Positions 39,531-56,278 of a DNA stretch of 64,000 nucleotides are shown piece by piece. The DNA lies in contig NC_081406.1 of the NCBI RefSeq assembly GCF_030272615.1, forward strand, positions 236,323,922 to 236,387,921. The letters run 5' to 3'. Source of the DNA: Cryptomeria japonica. Lineage: Eukaryota > Streptophyta > Pinopsida > Cupressales > Cupressaceae. Position 1 is the stretch's first letter. Each line of letters begins with the position of its first letter. The notes below the pieces were generated by a model. It had not been told where the DNA came from. It worked only from the letters and a program-made list of their open reading frames with translations, and ran no database searches. A program made the position numbers and the translations under genes.

Positions 39531-42500
39531 TTCCAAGCTTGTTTTCTATATCAATAGCCTTGTGTTACTTCTATATGTTACTAAATTTTGTGTTCATGTC
39601 AACCAATATAATCACAAATAGAAAATCTAAGATAAAGTTCCTATATCATATATATAGCCAAGTTGGGATTGAATAACCTATCCAACGCTACAATAGTATG
39701 TGTTATATACAATATTTAATACTTAGGTTAAATGGTTGCTTGTTAGATTAAGTGGTTGATTATAAACTCATAAATTATACAAGGTTAAAGTTTCTTGTAA
39801 TAATTGGATGTATTATTTGTATCTTATAGATACAAATGGAATGAAAGAAATCCACTTATAGAGAATTAATTTGTTATCCTTCATTTTATACTAACTATTA
39901 AGCTATTTAATGATGAATATCGAACAGGTAGGTGAGTTGGCTTGGGTTGTGGGTTTTCTCCCCACAGGTCTCGAGTTCAACTCACTCCCAGTTTTAAGAG
40001 GGGGGACTGCTTGTGGGCTATGGATCCTACTCTCTATTTAATTTTTATTTTTATTTATTTGATTAAGGTTCAATATTTATATCTTATACTCTCTATAAAA
40101 GGAAAACATAGTCTAAAATCCTTAGGAATGAGATCTCCTTATACAATGACTAATAGGATTCCAACACTTGATCCTTCATTGTTGATGGAACAACCTAAGA
40201 GATTTTGGATCATCCAAAGTAAACATAAATCCATTAACAAAGTCTATGATCAATGGGTGATTATCTATAAGGGTTGCATTTTGTAGCTAATCTATTATTA
40301 TTTGTCCTTTAATTTATTTCCTATCTTACACATTTTGTAATTCCCCTCTAATGTGCTCTTCTGCATTCTTGCTTCTTTGTGTGGATTTGGATATGTTCCT
40401 ATTATTGTCTAATTTACATTTGGATGTAAATCTATCCATGGTATTTTGATGTTACTATGGATGCTTCATTTTATTGCAGTGTATGGCCTTGAGTGCCTAT
40501 CTTATGCTTTGTTTGATATATGTGGTTCATGATTGTTCTAGATACTTGATGTGTTGGGTTACCTTATGGTGATTTGTGATTATGTAGTTTCATTGAGATA
40601 TGAGATGGTATATTGTGTCTTTAATGATTATGATAAACTGATGTAGTGATTCAAAACTACCATATGTGAGATGCTAATTTGATTAATGATTGGAATGTAA
40701 CAAGTGATACTCACTTGATTGGTTGAATTAAAAGTAGTAAATTATGTTAATGTTATTTAATTAATTTAAAGAGATTAAATCCTAATTAATAGAATTGATT
40801 ATATTCATGTTAGACTCAATAGATGCTTATGATGAAGATGATGTTATAATGCCAACCATTCATGGAATAATTATATGTTTATTGTTGTAATAAAATAATA
40901 TTGATGTTAACTAGTGCAATAAATTAGATGAGATTATTATCATTGATATTTAATTGATGATTAGATGTGAAAATGATGGTAAATTGCATCATTCGAATAT
41001 ATTAGAATGCATGCAATGTTAGAATCCCCTTTTGGTAATTTTAATTACTTTCTCATTTTTATATATATGTATATGTTTGAGCAGGTACACTTGACGTGTG
41101 AACATTTTAGTGGCTACAAGTATAGGGCATTGACTCCACCTAGCTCTATAGGTCTAAGCATGCCCATATCCTAGATAGTTGTTTCAAGAGATAGCACACT
41201 TGTTGGGCATTAATGTTACCCATACATAGCCATCATTCTAAATTGGATGATTTTCCTTAAGTCATGTGATTATACCTTTGGCTACCAATTTGTTAATGTC
41301 ATGCTACCCTAATAAATATTTTTAATGGCTAGTAAAAATTGTTTGTGCATAGTTAGTCATATGTGAATTATTGTCATTTAACATGCATACATTAAGGATA
41401 TTTTAATGCTACTATGTTGAATTAATATTTAATTGTGAAATATGGCTTATATGTATTTGATTTAATCTAGAATGGATGATTTTATATTTGGTGTCTTTCA
41501 GAAGTTAATTGGCTTTATTAGTCTAATTTTTTTTTAATATTTTTATACTCACACTTCAAAATATGAGTTTATATTTGTATTTTGGAGTTCATTTTGAGCA
41601 CTTCGTCTATTTTTCATAAATTTTGCTCCCAAAACCCTACATGTAAAATTCAAATTGTTCTTTTGAGGAGATTGGATGGATGGAATTTTATGGGGAGAGG
41701 CTCATTTGAATCATGTTGGTGAACTATTTGGGCTATCTAATTTTCATGGCCTCTTTCAACATGTTTGGCTTTCATTTTAATTTTAAATTTTTCTCCCAAT
41801 TGAAGGTATGAATTCTTAATTTCTCCATTGTTATTCAATTTAAGTGCTTAAATCTTGTTTGAAATGATTTATAACCCTTATATTGTTTCAATTTAGTCTT
41901 TCATTGAGTATTTGAATTTATTGTTTGAGTTTAAAAATGTTATGCTTTCAAATTTTAAAACATTACTTTGCATAGGGAAACTATGCCCAAATTTTATTAT
42001 ATGGGTGAAATGGAAATTTTATTTTATTTTTATTTTGTGTAGTAGAGGACCGATAGGTTTTCTTGAATTTTTAACTTCTGAAGTTTGAATTTTTAAGCTT
42101 TTTGGAGGTCCATCAATGGTGGATGGCCTCCATGATTGGGTTTTAGCCAAAGTGGATATATTTGTAAAAGTGATAATTTGATGTTCTAAATATGATTTTA
42201 TTAGGTCGAGTGTTGATATTATATGTGCAAATTTTATTACTGGATTGATTCAAATACATTTTTTGCCAGTATGGTCAATTAAATGTATTCTAGTTCTATG
42301 TAAAATAGAAATGTGAATATGGTTATTTGATGTGCATTGAGAATTGTTGGGCTCAATTGATCAAGTAACTGGTCTTGCATATTGTTAACTTTATCATTTG
42401 GTTTTGTTTTTGGATTTCTTGATCCTAGGGTAGGTAATATGGTCAATGTTGGTAGTGGTGTCCAATGGGGGTCAGGACACAAAGGGATTTCAAGGGTAAT

Positions 42501-43000
42501 TCATTGGGCATTTTAGTTAACCAAGTGAAAATAGTAATTAAAACTTGGACTGGGATAACATATTAAACAAGATTAAGTAAATTCCCCTCTCATGCCTTAA
42601 GTTCTCATATAGACTAAGGATGAGTTGGGAAGGCCTGATCATCCATGGGGCATTAATATACAATGATAGAGTATCCTCATCTATATGAGATGACTACTCA
42701 GTTCTATGTGAGTCATCCCTTCGAACTATGTGATGACACTCCTCGATCTTGTTTTCTATGTACCTAGCCCTATAGATATGAGTGTTGCAAGTTTGGTTTG
42801 AATGACATATTAACATGTTGTAAATGATATCAATATGCTTTGCCTGTCATTAGTGACTGGTTGGTATAGTTGATGTTGAGTTTCATTGTGCAGTTGTGTT
42901 GTGATATTTTCTCTGCATATCTTCTATATTATACATCTATTCATGTGGTTTAGATATGTTATTAAGCAGTGTTTCAAGATGCTAAATTCAAAATTTGGTG
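39531..43000. other. AT-rich spacer, nothing coding recognised
   Basis: Apart from the SINE-like piece near 39.9-40.1 kb I see no gene or element ends. Some of it may be worn LTR sequence, since it resembles the LTRs here in composition, but I cannot show matching ends. Confidence 0.5.
39926..40075 (+). mobile_element. Possible short SINE
   Basis: A tRNA-like head with GGTGAGTTGGCTTGGG (A-box-like) and GAGTTCAACTC (B box, 39973-39983) is followed by about 90 bp ending in a T-rich run. It differs from the SINE-like element at 5546. No target-site duplication could be assigned. Confidence 0.4.
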
Positions 43001-44670
43001 GTTCGGATAATTATGCTAAGGAAGTTGCATTTACCAGTGTGTAATGATGTTTGACAATGTTTCCATGTGAAATGCATGCTCGGCATTATTGCGGTTTTTG
43101 AGATAAGTCGATAATGTCCTTAGCTTAATTCTATTCAATTGACACAAGTTATTGGGCTTCAGAAGTGTGGTCTTAAAGTTTGATGGTCTTTACTCTAAGT
43201 TTTCTCCACCTCAGGTGTTTACATTTCATTTTATTGCTACGATGATTATGGATCATTGTGTAACATGTATGATTCTTGTTTTGGTCTCAGTTAAGATGTG
43301 TTGTGGTCCACTTTACATTCTTTCCCATCATAGGAATATTTAGTGCTGCCCTTATTTGAATTGTATGTGGTTAAGATTCTTAGTCGACCTTGGGAGATTT
43401 TGCATTTATGAGGATGATATAAATAAAGGACAATTTGTTGAGGATGACATATTTGATGTGTGTGTGAAATGTTAGATGGAAAGGAAGTGAGTCATGGCAT
43501 ATGTGTATGCGATGAAGGTGTGTGAAAGAGGATCTATCTCCCTAATTGTTTGGATAAGTATTGTTTGAGTTGGTGAAAAGTATTGCTCAGTGTGGACTTT
43601 CATGTGTTAGCTACCGGAAGAAGTGAGTCGAAGGTATCTACAGATATTACAGTTGCAGAGGTGCATCAGTGGTGTATTCTTTTTTTATTGTTCTCCATCA
43701 GAGTAGTGAACCTCTCTTTCTTTCTTTTTGGCAGTGAGCCTTTCTTTGTAAAAATCACCTTAACAGGTGTCACCCTAATAGGTGCTCATATAATGAGAAT
43801 AGCATTCTTCGTGGTTTTCCCCTTAATAGGGTTTTCCAAGTAAAATTTGGTCATTCATTGTGTATGATATGGTATGTTTTTCATGTTCTTTCATTCTCAT
43901 GTATATTTTTTGTAGATTAGATGATAAAGTTAAGTTACTATGGATATGATTAAAGGAAAAAATTTGAATTTGTTTGTACAACTGATTCACCCCCCCTCTT
44001 AGTTATCTTGTGCATAAAAACATTCAACAATTTCTATCAGAGTTTTGGATCCTTGGAGAATATCTTAACCCTTTGAGGAGATCTTGATGGCACATAAATT
44101 GACAATCCCTATGTTTGATGAACCCAGCTATGCATTCTAGAAAGTGAAGATGCAAGGTTACCTAATTTCTCTTGGCTTTAAATTTTGGATTTTTGTTACA
44201 CAAAATAATATCAAGTCGTTGACTAGCGTGAACACTCCAAATGAGATCAATTTATTTGAAGACAATGAAAAGGCAACATTTTCTATTTTTAGTTATCTTT
44301 CTTAGACTAAATGAACAAAAGTTGTATCTTTAGAATTTGCTCATAAGGTTTGGAATAAATTAGAAAAGACTTATGAAGGAGATGATACAATTAAACAAGC
44401 TAAGTTGCAAAATGCTAATTTTAAATATGAATGCTTGTAGATGGATGAAGAAGACAATATAACTAGATACCTACAGAAGATAGATATTGTGGTAAATGAG
44501 ATCAGAGGTCTTGGTCAAATGTATTGAAATGGATATAATCTTTTTTTTAGGATGATGGGTGTGAGATCATAAAAAGGTCCAGAACTATGATTGCAATGGG
44601 AAAGAGGACATGTGGAAATGTTTATCAATTGAGAATAGCTAACATATATCACCTGATGGTCTAGAGAGAG
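43000..44670 (+). mobile_element. Copia remnant 3: LTR end plus gag fragment, fossil
   Basis: The LTR end is at 44029, preceded by GATTCACCCCCCC and CTCTTAGTTATC as in the other LTRs. A worn primer-binding site (TATCAGAG) follows. The gag part starts at about 44087 (MAHKLTIPMFDEPS) and includes WNKLEKTYEGDDTIKQAKLQ, which aligns by eye with gag of Copia element 2. It stops where duplication copy B begins. The left end of the LTR was not found. Broken, with several interruptions. Confidence 0.65.
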
Positions 44671-45096
44671 GGAAAGAGAGGGGGAGAGAGCTTATTTTGT
44701 AGTGATAAAATTAGAACTTAATCAAGAAGATAAAATCCTCAAATAACCACTATTTCTTTATTAGCTTCTAAACAAATACAGTTAAAAGAAAAGCACAATA
44801 GAATAAGGAAAATTGAACATGAAGAAACATGTAACAAACTATAATGTACACAAGAAAGTCTAATTACAATCTTTTACAATTTTGAATTAATATTATATTA
44901 GATTGAAACACATGGAATCTTTCCATTTAACTCATTCGAATTTCATGAAATATATCTAAACAACATAACTCAATTTTTTATTTTTTAAAAATGAAAATAA
45001 AAAATTATCAAGTGTCTAACATTGCATAGAAAAAAAGAATATAATTTCTAATTTGAGTACCTTTTTAAAATTATTAAATGAGAAATTTAAATTTAA

Positions 45097-46150
45097 ATTG
45101 GTATCTGCGGATGTTTCATCTCTAACCGTCTTCTCCTTCTGCAAGGTAATTTCATCATTGACTCTCTTAAGGAAATCGGCACTATTGTGCATGGCTTCCT
45201 TACTGAGCTCCACCAAACCCTTTAATTTTCTCTTCAATTTTTGAATTTCTTTCTCCATCTTGTCAAATTTCACCTCATGCTCAGTCTTCATAGTCTCGAT
45301 GTCCTTCATAATTTGTTGGGAAAGAAAAAGTTCCTCAGTCTTAACTGGTGCAGGAATCTCAGTGAACGTGGCTATGAGATTTTACTGTTTCATAATATTA
45401 ATTTCCCCAAAGAACCATCAAAAATATTTTTCCTGATGCATCTACGAATTCCCCAGAAGAAAATCAACATCCTTTTCATTATCTTTGCTCTTATTTGGGT
45501 CCTCATTGAGAGGGATGTCGAGCTTTATTTCATTAGCCTCCTTGTCATGAATCAACACCTTACCAATCTTTTGTTTTTTCAGATTTTGTGGTCCCACAAT
45601 GTGGGTCCACGAAAAAGGGGTTTTCTGCTTAGTAGCCCATCTTAGAGGGGTTTTTCTACTGCTACTAGTACCAGGGATGGTGGTTTTTAGGGGACCCTCA
45701 TCCTTCAAGGGTTTATATTTTGAATCCTCTAACACTTGGACATCATTCCAATCCACAGCTTTCCCACCCTATATATCATCAAACTCCATATGCGACACAT
45801 CATGCACCTCTTGGTTGGCTAAAGACTTAGGATTTTTCAGAGAGGGGACGGCTTGACCTCATGGGCCTTCACAAACTCCATGATTAAGATTATTAAATCC
45901 TCATGAAGAATCGGGTTATCCTCATTCTTTGCATGCTTTCTAATAGATAACTCTAGGGACGATAACAAGTAAAACGAAATAGAAATTCTTTTGTCATGTT
46001 TAAAATGATTCAAAATAGTGAAATGGTAACAAAAAATACTAGCAAAGCACATGTCGATGGTAATGTACCTAATGATGAACTATGGCATGTCCACCTAGAG
46101 ACTCTGAAGGTCCAACCAGTTGTAGCCTCCATCTGAGTTCTTCTTAACCC
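45097..46150 (-). mobile_element. Family X repeat, copy 3 (unclassified fossil)
   Basis: It interrupts copy B: the flanks at about 45095 and 46470 match about 4390 and 4640 of copy A. Minus-strand protein remnants include YHFTILNHFKHDKRIS (about 46010), PILHEDLIILIMEF, a basic middle part with KTPLRWATKQKTPFSW, and a Lys/Glu coiled-coil part with KMEKEIQKLKRKLKG. The order of core then coiled coil agrees with copy 1. No reverse transcriptase or terminal repeats seen. Broken in several places. Confidence 0.5.
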
Positions 46151-46582
46151 TGCTCCTTTCACTAATGAATTAATTTGTTATATATGTATATATATTGAAA
46201 CTAAAAAAATAAATGAAATTAAGTTTAATTATATGAAATTAAGTTCAATATATATATAAACATAGACATGGGAAAAAAATCTTATGAAAATTGCATGGCT
46301 ATTTATTTTTTAGAGAAACATACACAAGTGTATACAATCATTCCGTACACATAGATGATGAATAATCATAGTTATTATGATATATTGCATATATCAAAGG
46401 ATACCATTATTTTATTTTATTTTATAAAAGTGGAAAATACCACTAAACTTTATTAATTATATAAATTTTACAATCTTGGTTCAAAGAGATCTGGTAGGAA
46501 AGAACCTGGCAAAGAAAACCTTTGGTCTTGCTCATGCAAAGGACAACATTGTTAATAACACATATGTAACCTAATTAAAAAT

Positions 46583-50873
<4,291 letters not shown>

Positions 50874-51800
50874 TCAATTTTATATTCTTACGTTATATTC
50901 AGGATTTCCGGAGTCTTCGCATTTCTTACCACGTTCTTTTAATTTCAATTTGTTGTCAAAGCAATGCATTGATTTTGTTTCAACAGTTTAATGTCAAAGC
51001 AATGCATTGATTTTGTAAGTTGAGGTTATCAACATTTCACATCAACAAGATGTATATATTATAAATATTTTATTACAAGAGATGTTACAACAAGATTGGA
51101 AGTCTTTAAGCGGTTTTCATATGAAAGTAATTACATGTTCAAATCATAAATTTTTTTTTTATAAATTGATAATAATTATATGAAATAGTTAATATGATTA
51201 AAATAATCTCTATTTGGGTACAATTAGCTTGAAATCCTCCATTATCTTCATAGATCATACCACATGTAACTCCTAGCAATGTAATACTCATCTTCCTTAG
51301 TTATTTTTAGATGTGGACATTACTATATAAACTATCAAAAAGGTTAATCGTAGGGTTACCTCATAGGCCACATTGATCTTGTCAAATATCACACCTTAAT
51401 CAACTCCTTTACAAACATCAAGATGATAACTAGAAATAATATGAATGAAGAGAATCATTTAATTAATTAATTATTTAAAAATAATTAGACAACCTTATAA
51501 CATTATCTCAAAATTCTATTAATCAAATATGAACTCAATTTTAGTTTTTCTGTTATATTTTTGGGTATTATAGATTAATCTAAAAATAAGATCTAGCAAT
51601 GAATATAAATCTTAATGTGTTTCTTGCAAATATTTTTTGGCATAGTGATTGGATTTATGGGTTATTAGAAAACATGTGCATAATACTTACTTGTCTTGAC
51701 ATTAGTTCTATGCATACTGTATTAACATGGGACCACGTTTCATGAAATTTTTTACTCCATGGTTGGATATTTAAATTTTAATATTATAGTGTAGTAATTA

Positions 51801-52245
51801 GCCGATAGGCTTTGTTTTAAGTGGACTTCCCTGTCCACATCTGTTTGCAAAACCTGTCTCACACCGGTAAATAGGCTTAGCCCATCATCTAACCATTTTC
51901 AAGTAAATGGAAAAAACTAAAACTACTTTAAAAATTTAAATCATGCTCCACATGGACGAAAATGAAAGCACCTTTCGCTACCACTCATAGACACCCTATC
52001 CTTGTGCCTCGTCACCTTTGCATACATGAATTGGCACCATTCAAAATCCAATTTATTGCAGCCAATGAGCATGGTTTCCAATGATAAGGCCACTATAACG
52101 AAAGACCTTAATAACAAGCATCGACGGGTAACTTAATTGTGCTTAGTTTCCTCATTAAATAATAATAATATGCATTTTTGGGCTTCCCACTTGCCCAATC
52201 TATAAAATTAATGTTCAATTTATATATGGTGATTTAAGTTTTGTT
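51801..52245. other. Spacer, nothing recognised
   Basis: Between the right edge of duplication copy B and the LTR starting at 52246. No coding or element signature seen. Confidence 0.5.
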
Positions 52246-53363
52246 TGTTGGCATTTTTTATGATTATGTTGTGATTGTCATTGACGGACACACACTTGCA
52301 TTGAGAACACTTTTATATGTATGAGTTATGCTCAACCGGCAATTGTTCCCAACTGGTATGATGCATTATAGTCTTTAGACTATTGGTGTTTTGCAAAATG
52401 TGTTTACTAGTCTGAAGCGGTATGTTGACCCCAAGCGGTTCGAGGATCTCAAGCGGTATGAAGGATCAAAGTGGCATAACACATATTTTCCAGTCTTCAT
52501 TTTTTTCATACCGGCAACCGGTATTTTCTATGAACCGGTAATACTCTGTGATGAATTACCAACCGGCATTTTGTGATGAGTTACCATCCACCGATTGTTT
52601 GATGGTGCCAACACTTTAACGATGCTTTTTGTGTCGTGTTACGGAATATGTCTAGATGCATTGAACCTAGGAAATTGTAATGTAATCCTATTGGACCGAC
52701 ATGAAATCAGATTCCTTTATAAGGACATCATGTCTAGGGTTTTATGTTGTTGCTAGGGTTTAAGGTGGTTGATGAGTTAGAGAGAGTGTGAATGTGTTGA
52801 AGACTGAAGTAATGCTGGAATGCAGTAGGAATGAGCTATCAAGGATCTAACCAAGCAATCTGTGCTATTTGCTAGATCACTCACTTGTTGATTACTTACA
52901 TCTTCGACAAGTCTGAAGCCCTTAACTAGGTAGGCCCAAAAGCCTTTTGTAAATCCTCTAACAAGGTGGTTCACATATGTGGATCTAAAATCCTCTAGCA
53001 AGGTAGTCTTTAATTGGACTTATCTCCTAACAGAGATTGAGATTCCTAACAGGATCTGTTCGGGTAAAGAACATTATATGACCTTAACTGGTCTAGTTCC
53101 TATTCTACAGATAGTTACTTGTGAGTTTCATCTTACCGTGGTTTTTCCCATTTGGGTTTCCACGTCAAAATCTCTTGTGTTATGGTGTTTGTGCTTCTAT
53201 GGGTAAATGGACTATTTGCTATTTGGTTTGCATGTGTGCTAACCGGTTTGTCTGCTAAACTATTTTACCAGTTTACTGTTAGTCTAGTAAAGTGCTTAAG
53301 TACACTAATTTTTGGCATACTAATTCACCCCCCCCCCCCCCCCGCCCCTCTTAGTATTCATCA
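52246..53363 (+). repeat. Left LTR of the pol-less element
   Basis: 1118 bp, starts TGTTGGCATTTTTT and ends TATTCATCA before the primer-binding site. Contains a run of 16 C at 53328-53343. Its partner LTR is outside the window, so age cannot be judged. Confidence 0.8.
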
Positions 53364-53413
53364 ATTGGTATCAGAGCCTACCTTTCTATAAGTCTAACCA
53401 CTTGGAAAGAGAT

Positions 53414-54691
53414 ATGGGGGAATACACTATGAGGGAACTTGCTTTTTGGCTCACTCACTCTGAGAAAGCCTATGATGATCTTACGGTGAAATATAAGGCC
53501 TCTCAAGCAAAAAGGAGAGAACGTGTTGAAAAACTGATGGAGCTATCTGAAAATAGTTCTTCTGATGAAGCGGACATGAAAGCCCTGATTCAAGAACTAG
53601 AAAAGCTGAATGAATCCAATTCCAACCTAAGAAAAGAGTTGGAAGGATTAACTATTCAAATGTGCCAAGAGCTTGAGAACCGAAGGAAAGATGAAGATCT
53701 GGTCAAAGACAAAGATCATGAAATCTCCAAGCTAAAGCAAGAGATCAGTGCCCTAACTACTCAACTCCATCCGAGCAAAGTGGAGAAGGAAGACATGCAA
53801 GGAGAATTGAACATAGCCATCTCTAAGAATGCAAACCTGATGGAAACAAATGCTACTATTTCCAAAGAACTCTCTGAGTCAAAGGAAATACTTGCTAAGT
53901 TCAACAAGAGTACTGTTAAGCTAAAGCAAAAGATTGAATCTGCCAAACTTGTCAAGAACACTGATGGACTTGGTTATTCCAGTCATGAGAAAGGTGAGAC
54001 CTTTGGTACAAATGTTGGAGCATCGAAGAAACAACCGGCGTCAAAGGATAAAGGTAAGCAAAACTTTAAACCTATTTGCTTTAACTATCTTAAAGAAGGA
54101 CATACTACCAATGTGTGTAGGAGCAAAGGAAACAATAATTTTCCTTACTTTATAAACAATGTCCCTAGATCCAATAAGTTTAATGGTAATTGTTATACAT
54201 GCAGCAAGTTTGGGCATAAAGCACCTGAATGTAGGTCTGTTATGAACAACACTGGAAGATATCGTCAGAGGACTCAAGGAGTTGGTCTGGAACCTTTTGT
54301 GAACTGGAATCACAACTGGTTTAATGTCTTTAATCTTCAGTCAAAAAGCAGTGGCTATCAAGCGGCAACCTGATGGACAGCAAATTGTTTGATCTATCAT
54401 TGTCATGGTCACACTACTGCAACATGCAGGAGGAAGAATGGTAACATGAATAATTGACCTTGGAGAGCATCTGGAATGGTCTGCTATCATTGCAACAAAC
54501 CGGGTCACATTGCCAGATTCTGCAGACCAAGAAAGAACATATCGGATGACATACCGGTCACTCCAGAAGGAAAGATTGATATCGACACTGTTCAAGCATA
54601 TATGAATAAAACTTGGAAGAAGAAACCAATGGTGTTGCAAGAAGAACCGGTTTCTGCACCTAGTGTGGAAATCATGGAACCGACAAACTAA
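53414..54691 (+). pseudogene. Gag-like protein with coiled coil and several zinc knuckles
   Basis: Begins MGEYTMRELAFWLTHSEKAY. A long Lys/Glu/Leu heptad region (coiled coil, roughly residues 30-190) is followed by CCHC-type knuckles: CFNYLKEGHTTNVC, CYTCSKFGHKAPEC, a worn third one, and CYHCNKPGHIARFC. Expected role: capsid assembly and RNA packaging. Coiled-coil gag proteins followed by zinc knuckles are usual for plant Copia-like elements, but here no pol follows. The frame has one or two interruptions. Confidence 0.75.
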
Positions 54692-55134
54692 ACATCAGAA
54701 AAGCTTAGGGGGAGCAAATGGCAAAATGTTTTGAACCCTCGGTTTATACTGATAAAAGACCTTAACCGGTATGTGATACCTGTCATTTGGCAGAAGAGAA
54801 AAAATGGTAACAGGCAAATTAGGGTTTACGCCCTAATGGTGGGGCATTTATTATGGTAGGTGAGGAATATGTTTAAAAGTAATTTTCAAATCATTTCTCA
54901 CTATCATTTTTCGAGCGAAGAAGTTTTTCAAGTGCAGAGCGAAGAAAAAGTGATTTTTGTTGCGATTCAAAGAAATTTTGAAACCTTGAAGAATATTCAG
55001 AAGCAAATATCAAACGGTCAAGAGAAGAACTCAAAGCGGTGATTTAGGAACCGATGAAGTGTGAGGCAAAGTGGAATTTGCAAGCCCTAAATTGTTGATT
55101 TTCGAAAGGTATTTCTTGAGTTTTATGTTTTATC

Positions 55135-56278
55135 ATGGCTTCCATATCTCATGATAGTTCTAGTGCAACTATTGATTTTATGGACTTCATACAACGAAAG
55201 TCAAAATATAATGCCTTGTCTCAAGTATCGGCTGGTGTTATAGTAGAAGAAGGGATTTCCAATTACATAGACTACAAAATCGAAGACCTAGGGTCTCTTG
55301 TGATCCATTTCTAGCTAAGCTTATTCTGCGGAAAGAATAAGAAGATTAAACCAGAATTCAGCATTCTGGAAAAGAAGAAACTCCAAAATGCAGTTTACTT
55401 TCTTGAAGAATTTTTGGATGATCACATTTGCATTATCTTAAGCAGGGTACATGGTGACAAGATGTACCTAGAGCGGATGCATGATATCACACCGGAAGTG
55501 ATTCATGTTGTCACCAGTTTCTGCAATATAGGGGAAGTGCCAACCCTAAGGAAGGTCAGCAAGACTAAAATGTCCAAGCTCACCGGTTCAGTGGGCGACT
55601 CACGTGGCATGATTGTCAACTCAATCAAGGATGATCTGGTCAAGTATACCTGCATGGTGATAGGCTATTGGATGTTCTCTGCTAGCAGAATTAATTCTGT
55701 CTCTGATGGAGTGGTAAATGCCACTTACAGGATGATCAAGGAGGATGCATCGTTTGATTTGTGCACCTGTATGCAAAGACAACTTATGTTGAATCTTAAG
55801 TCAATCAAACAGGACAATGCACTGAGATTCAAGTTCGAACAACTACTGGTTGGGTTGTTCTTTTACTTCCAAGGCTACTTTCCAAGAGTAGGTGACATTC
55901 AGTCATCTGCCGACCAACTGGTAACAAAACAAATCAAGGAGAGCCTACAAGCGGTTGGAGCTGGCTATCCGGAAGTGTTGAACAAATACTTTGATGAGTT
56001 CAGACGCAAGATCAATGAAAGGATAAGAATATCCAGTGATTTGGTCAAAAAGTATGAGGAAGACATCTGCCTCACCATCAAAGTGGATGAATGCATAATG
56101 GAGGTTGTTGAGCCCAGACATGAAGAAGTAGAGCCTATGGGCTATGAGGTAATGTATGAAATGCTGGACGAGTATGCTTCTACCCTAATCGCCTATTTGG
56201 AAAGGGTTGCACCGATCGTAGAACCCTCTGAAAAGAAAGGAAAGGTAGTTCCTTCGACATCGACACTGGTTACTACAG
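55135..56278 (+). pseudogene. Second reading frame of the pol-less element, unknown family
   Basis: About 380 codons from MASISHDSSSATIDFMDF to the Gypsy insertion, nearly open. I do not recognise the family. It is soluble-looking and helix-rich, with ITPEVIHVVTSFCNIGEVP, then LVKYTCMVIGYWMFSASRIN, then QLMLNLKSIKQDNALRFKF and LLVGLFFYFQGYFPRVG, and a charged C-terminal part. The spacing of the LNLK-x-LRF-x-LL blocks weakly recalls the ILNH and LPYYL blocks of the family X protein. The 430 bp between gag and this start lack coding signature and could be a leader or internal promoter. An intact C-terminus cannot be judged because the Gypsy LTR interrupts it. Confidence 0.5.

Noticed and set aside
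53328-53343. The 16-C run as a biological signal on its own
   Set aside because: Homopolymer length is prone to sequencing error and slippage. Only the shared flanking motif is considered meaningful.
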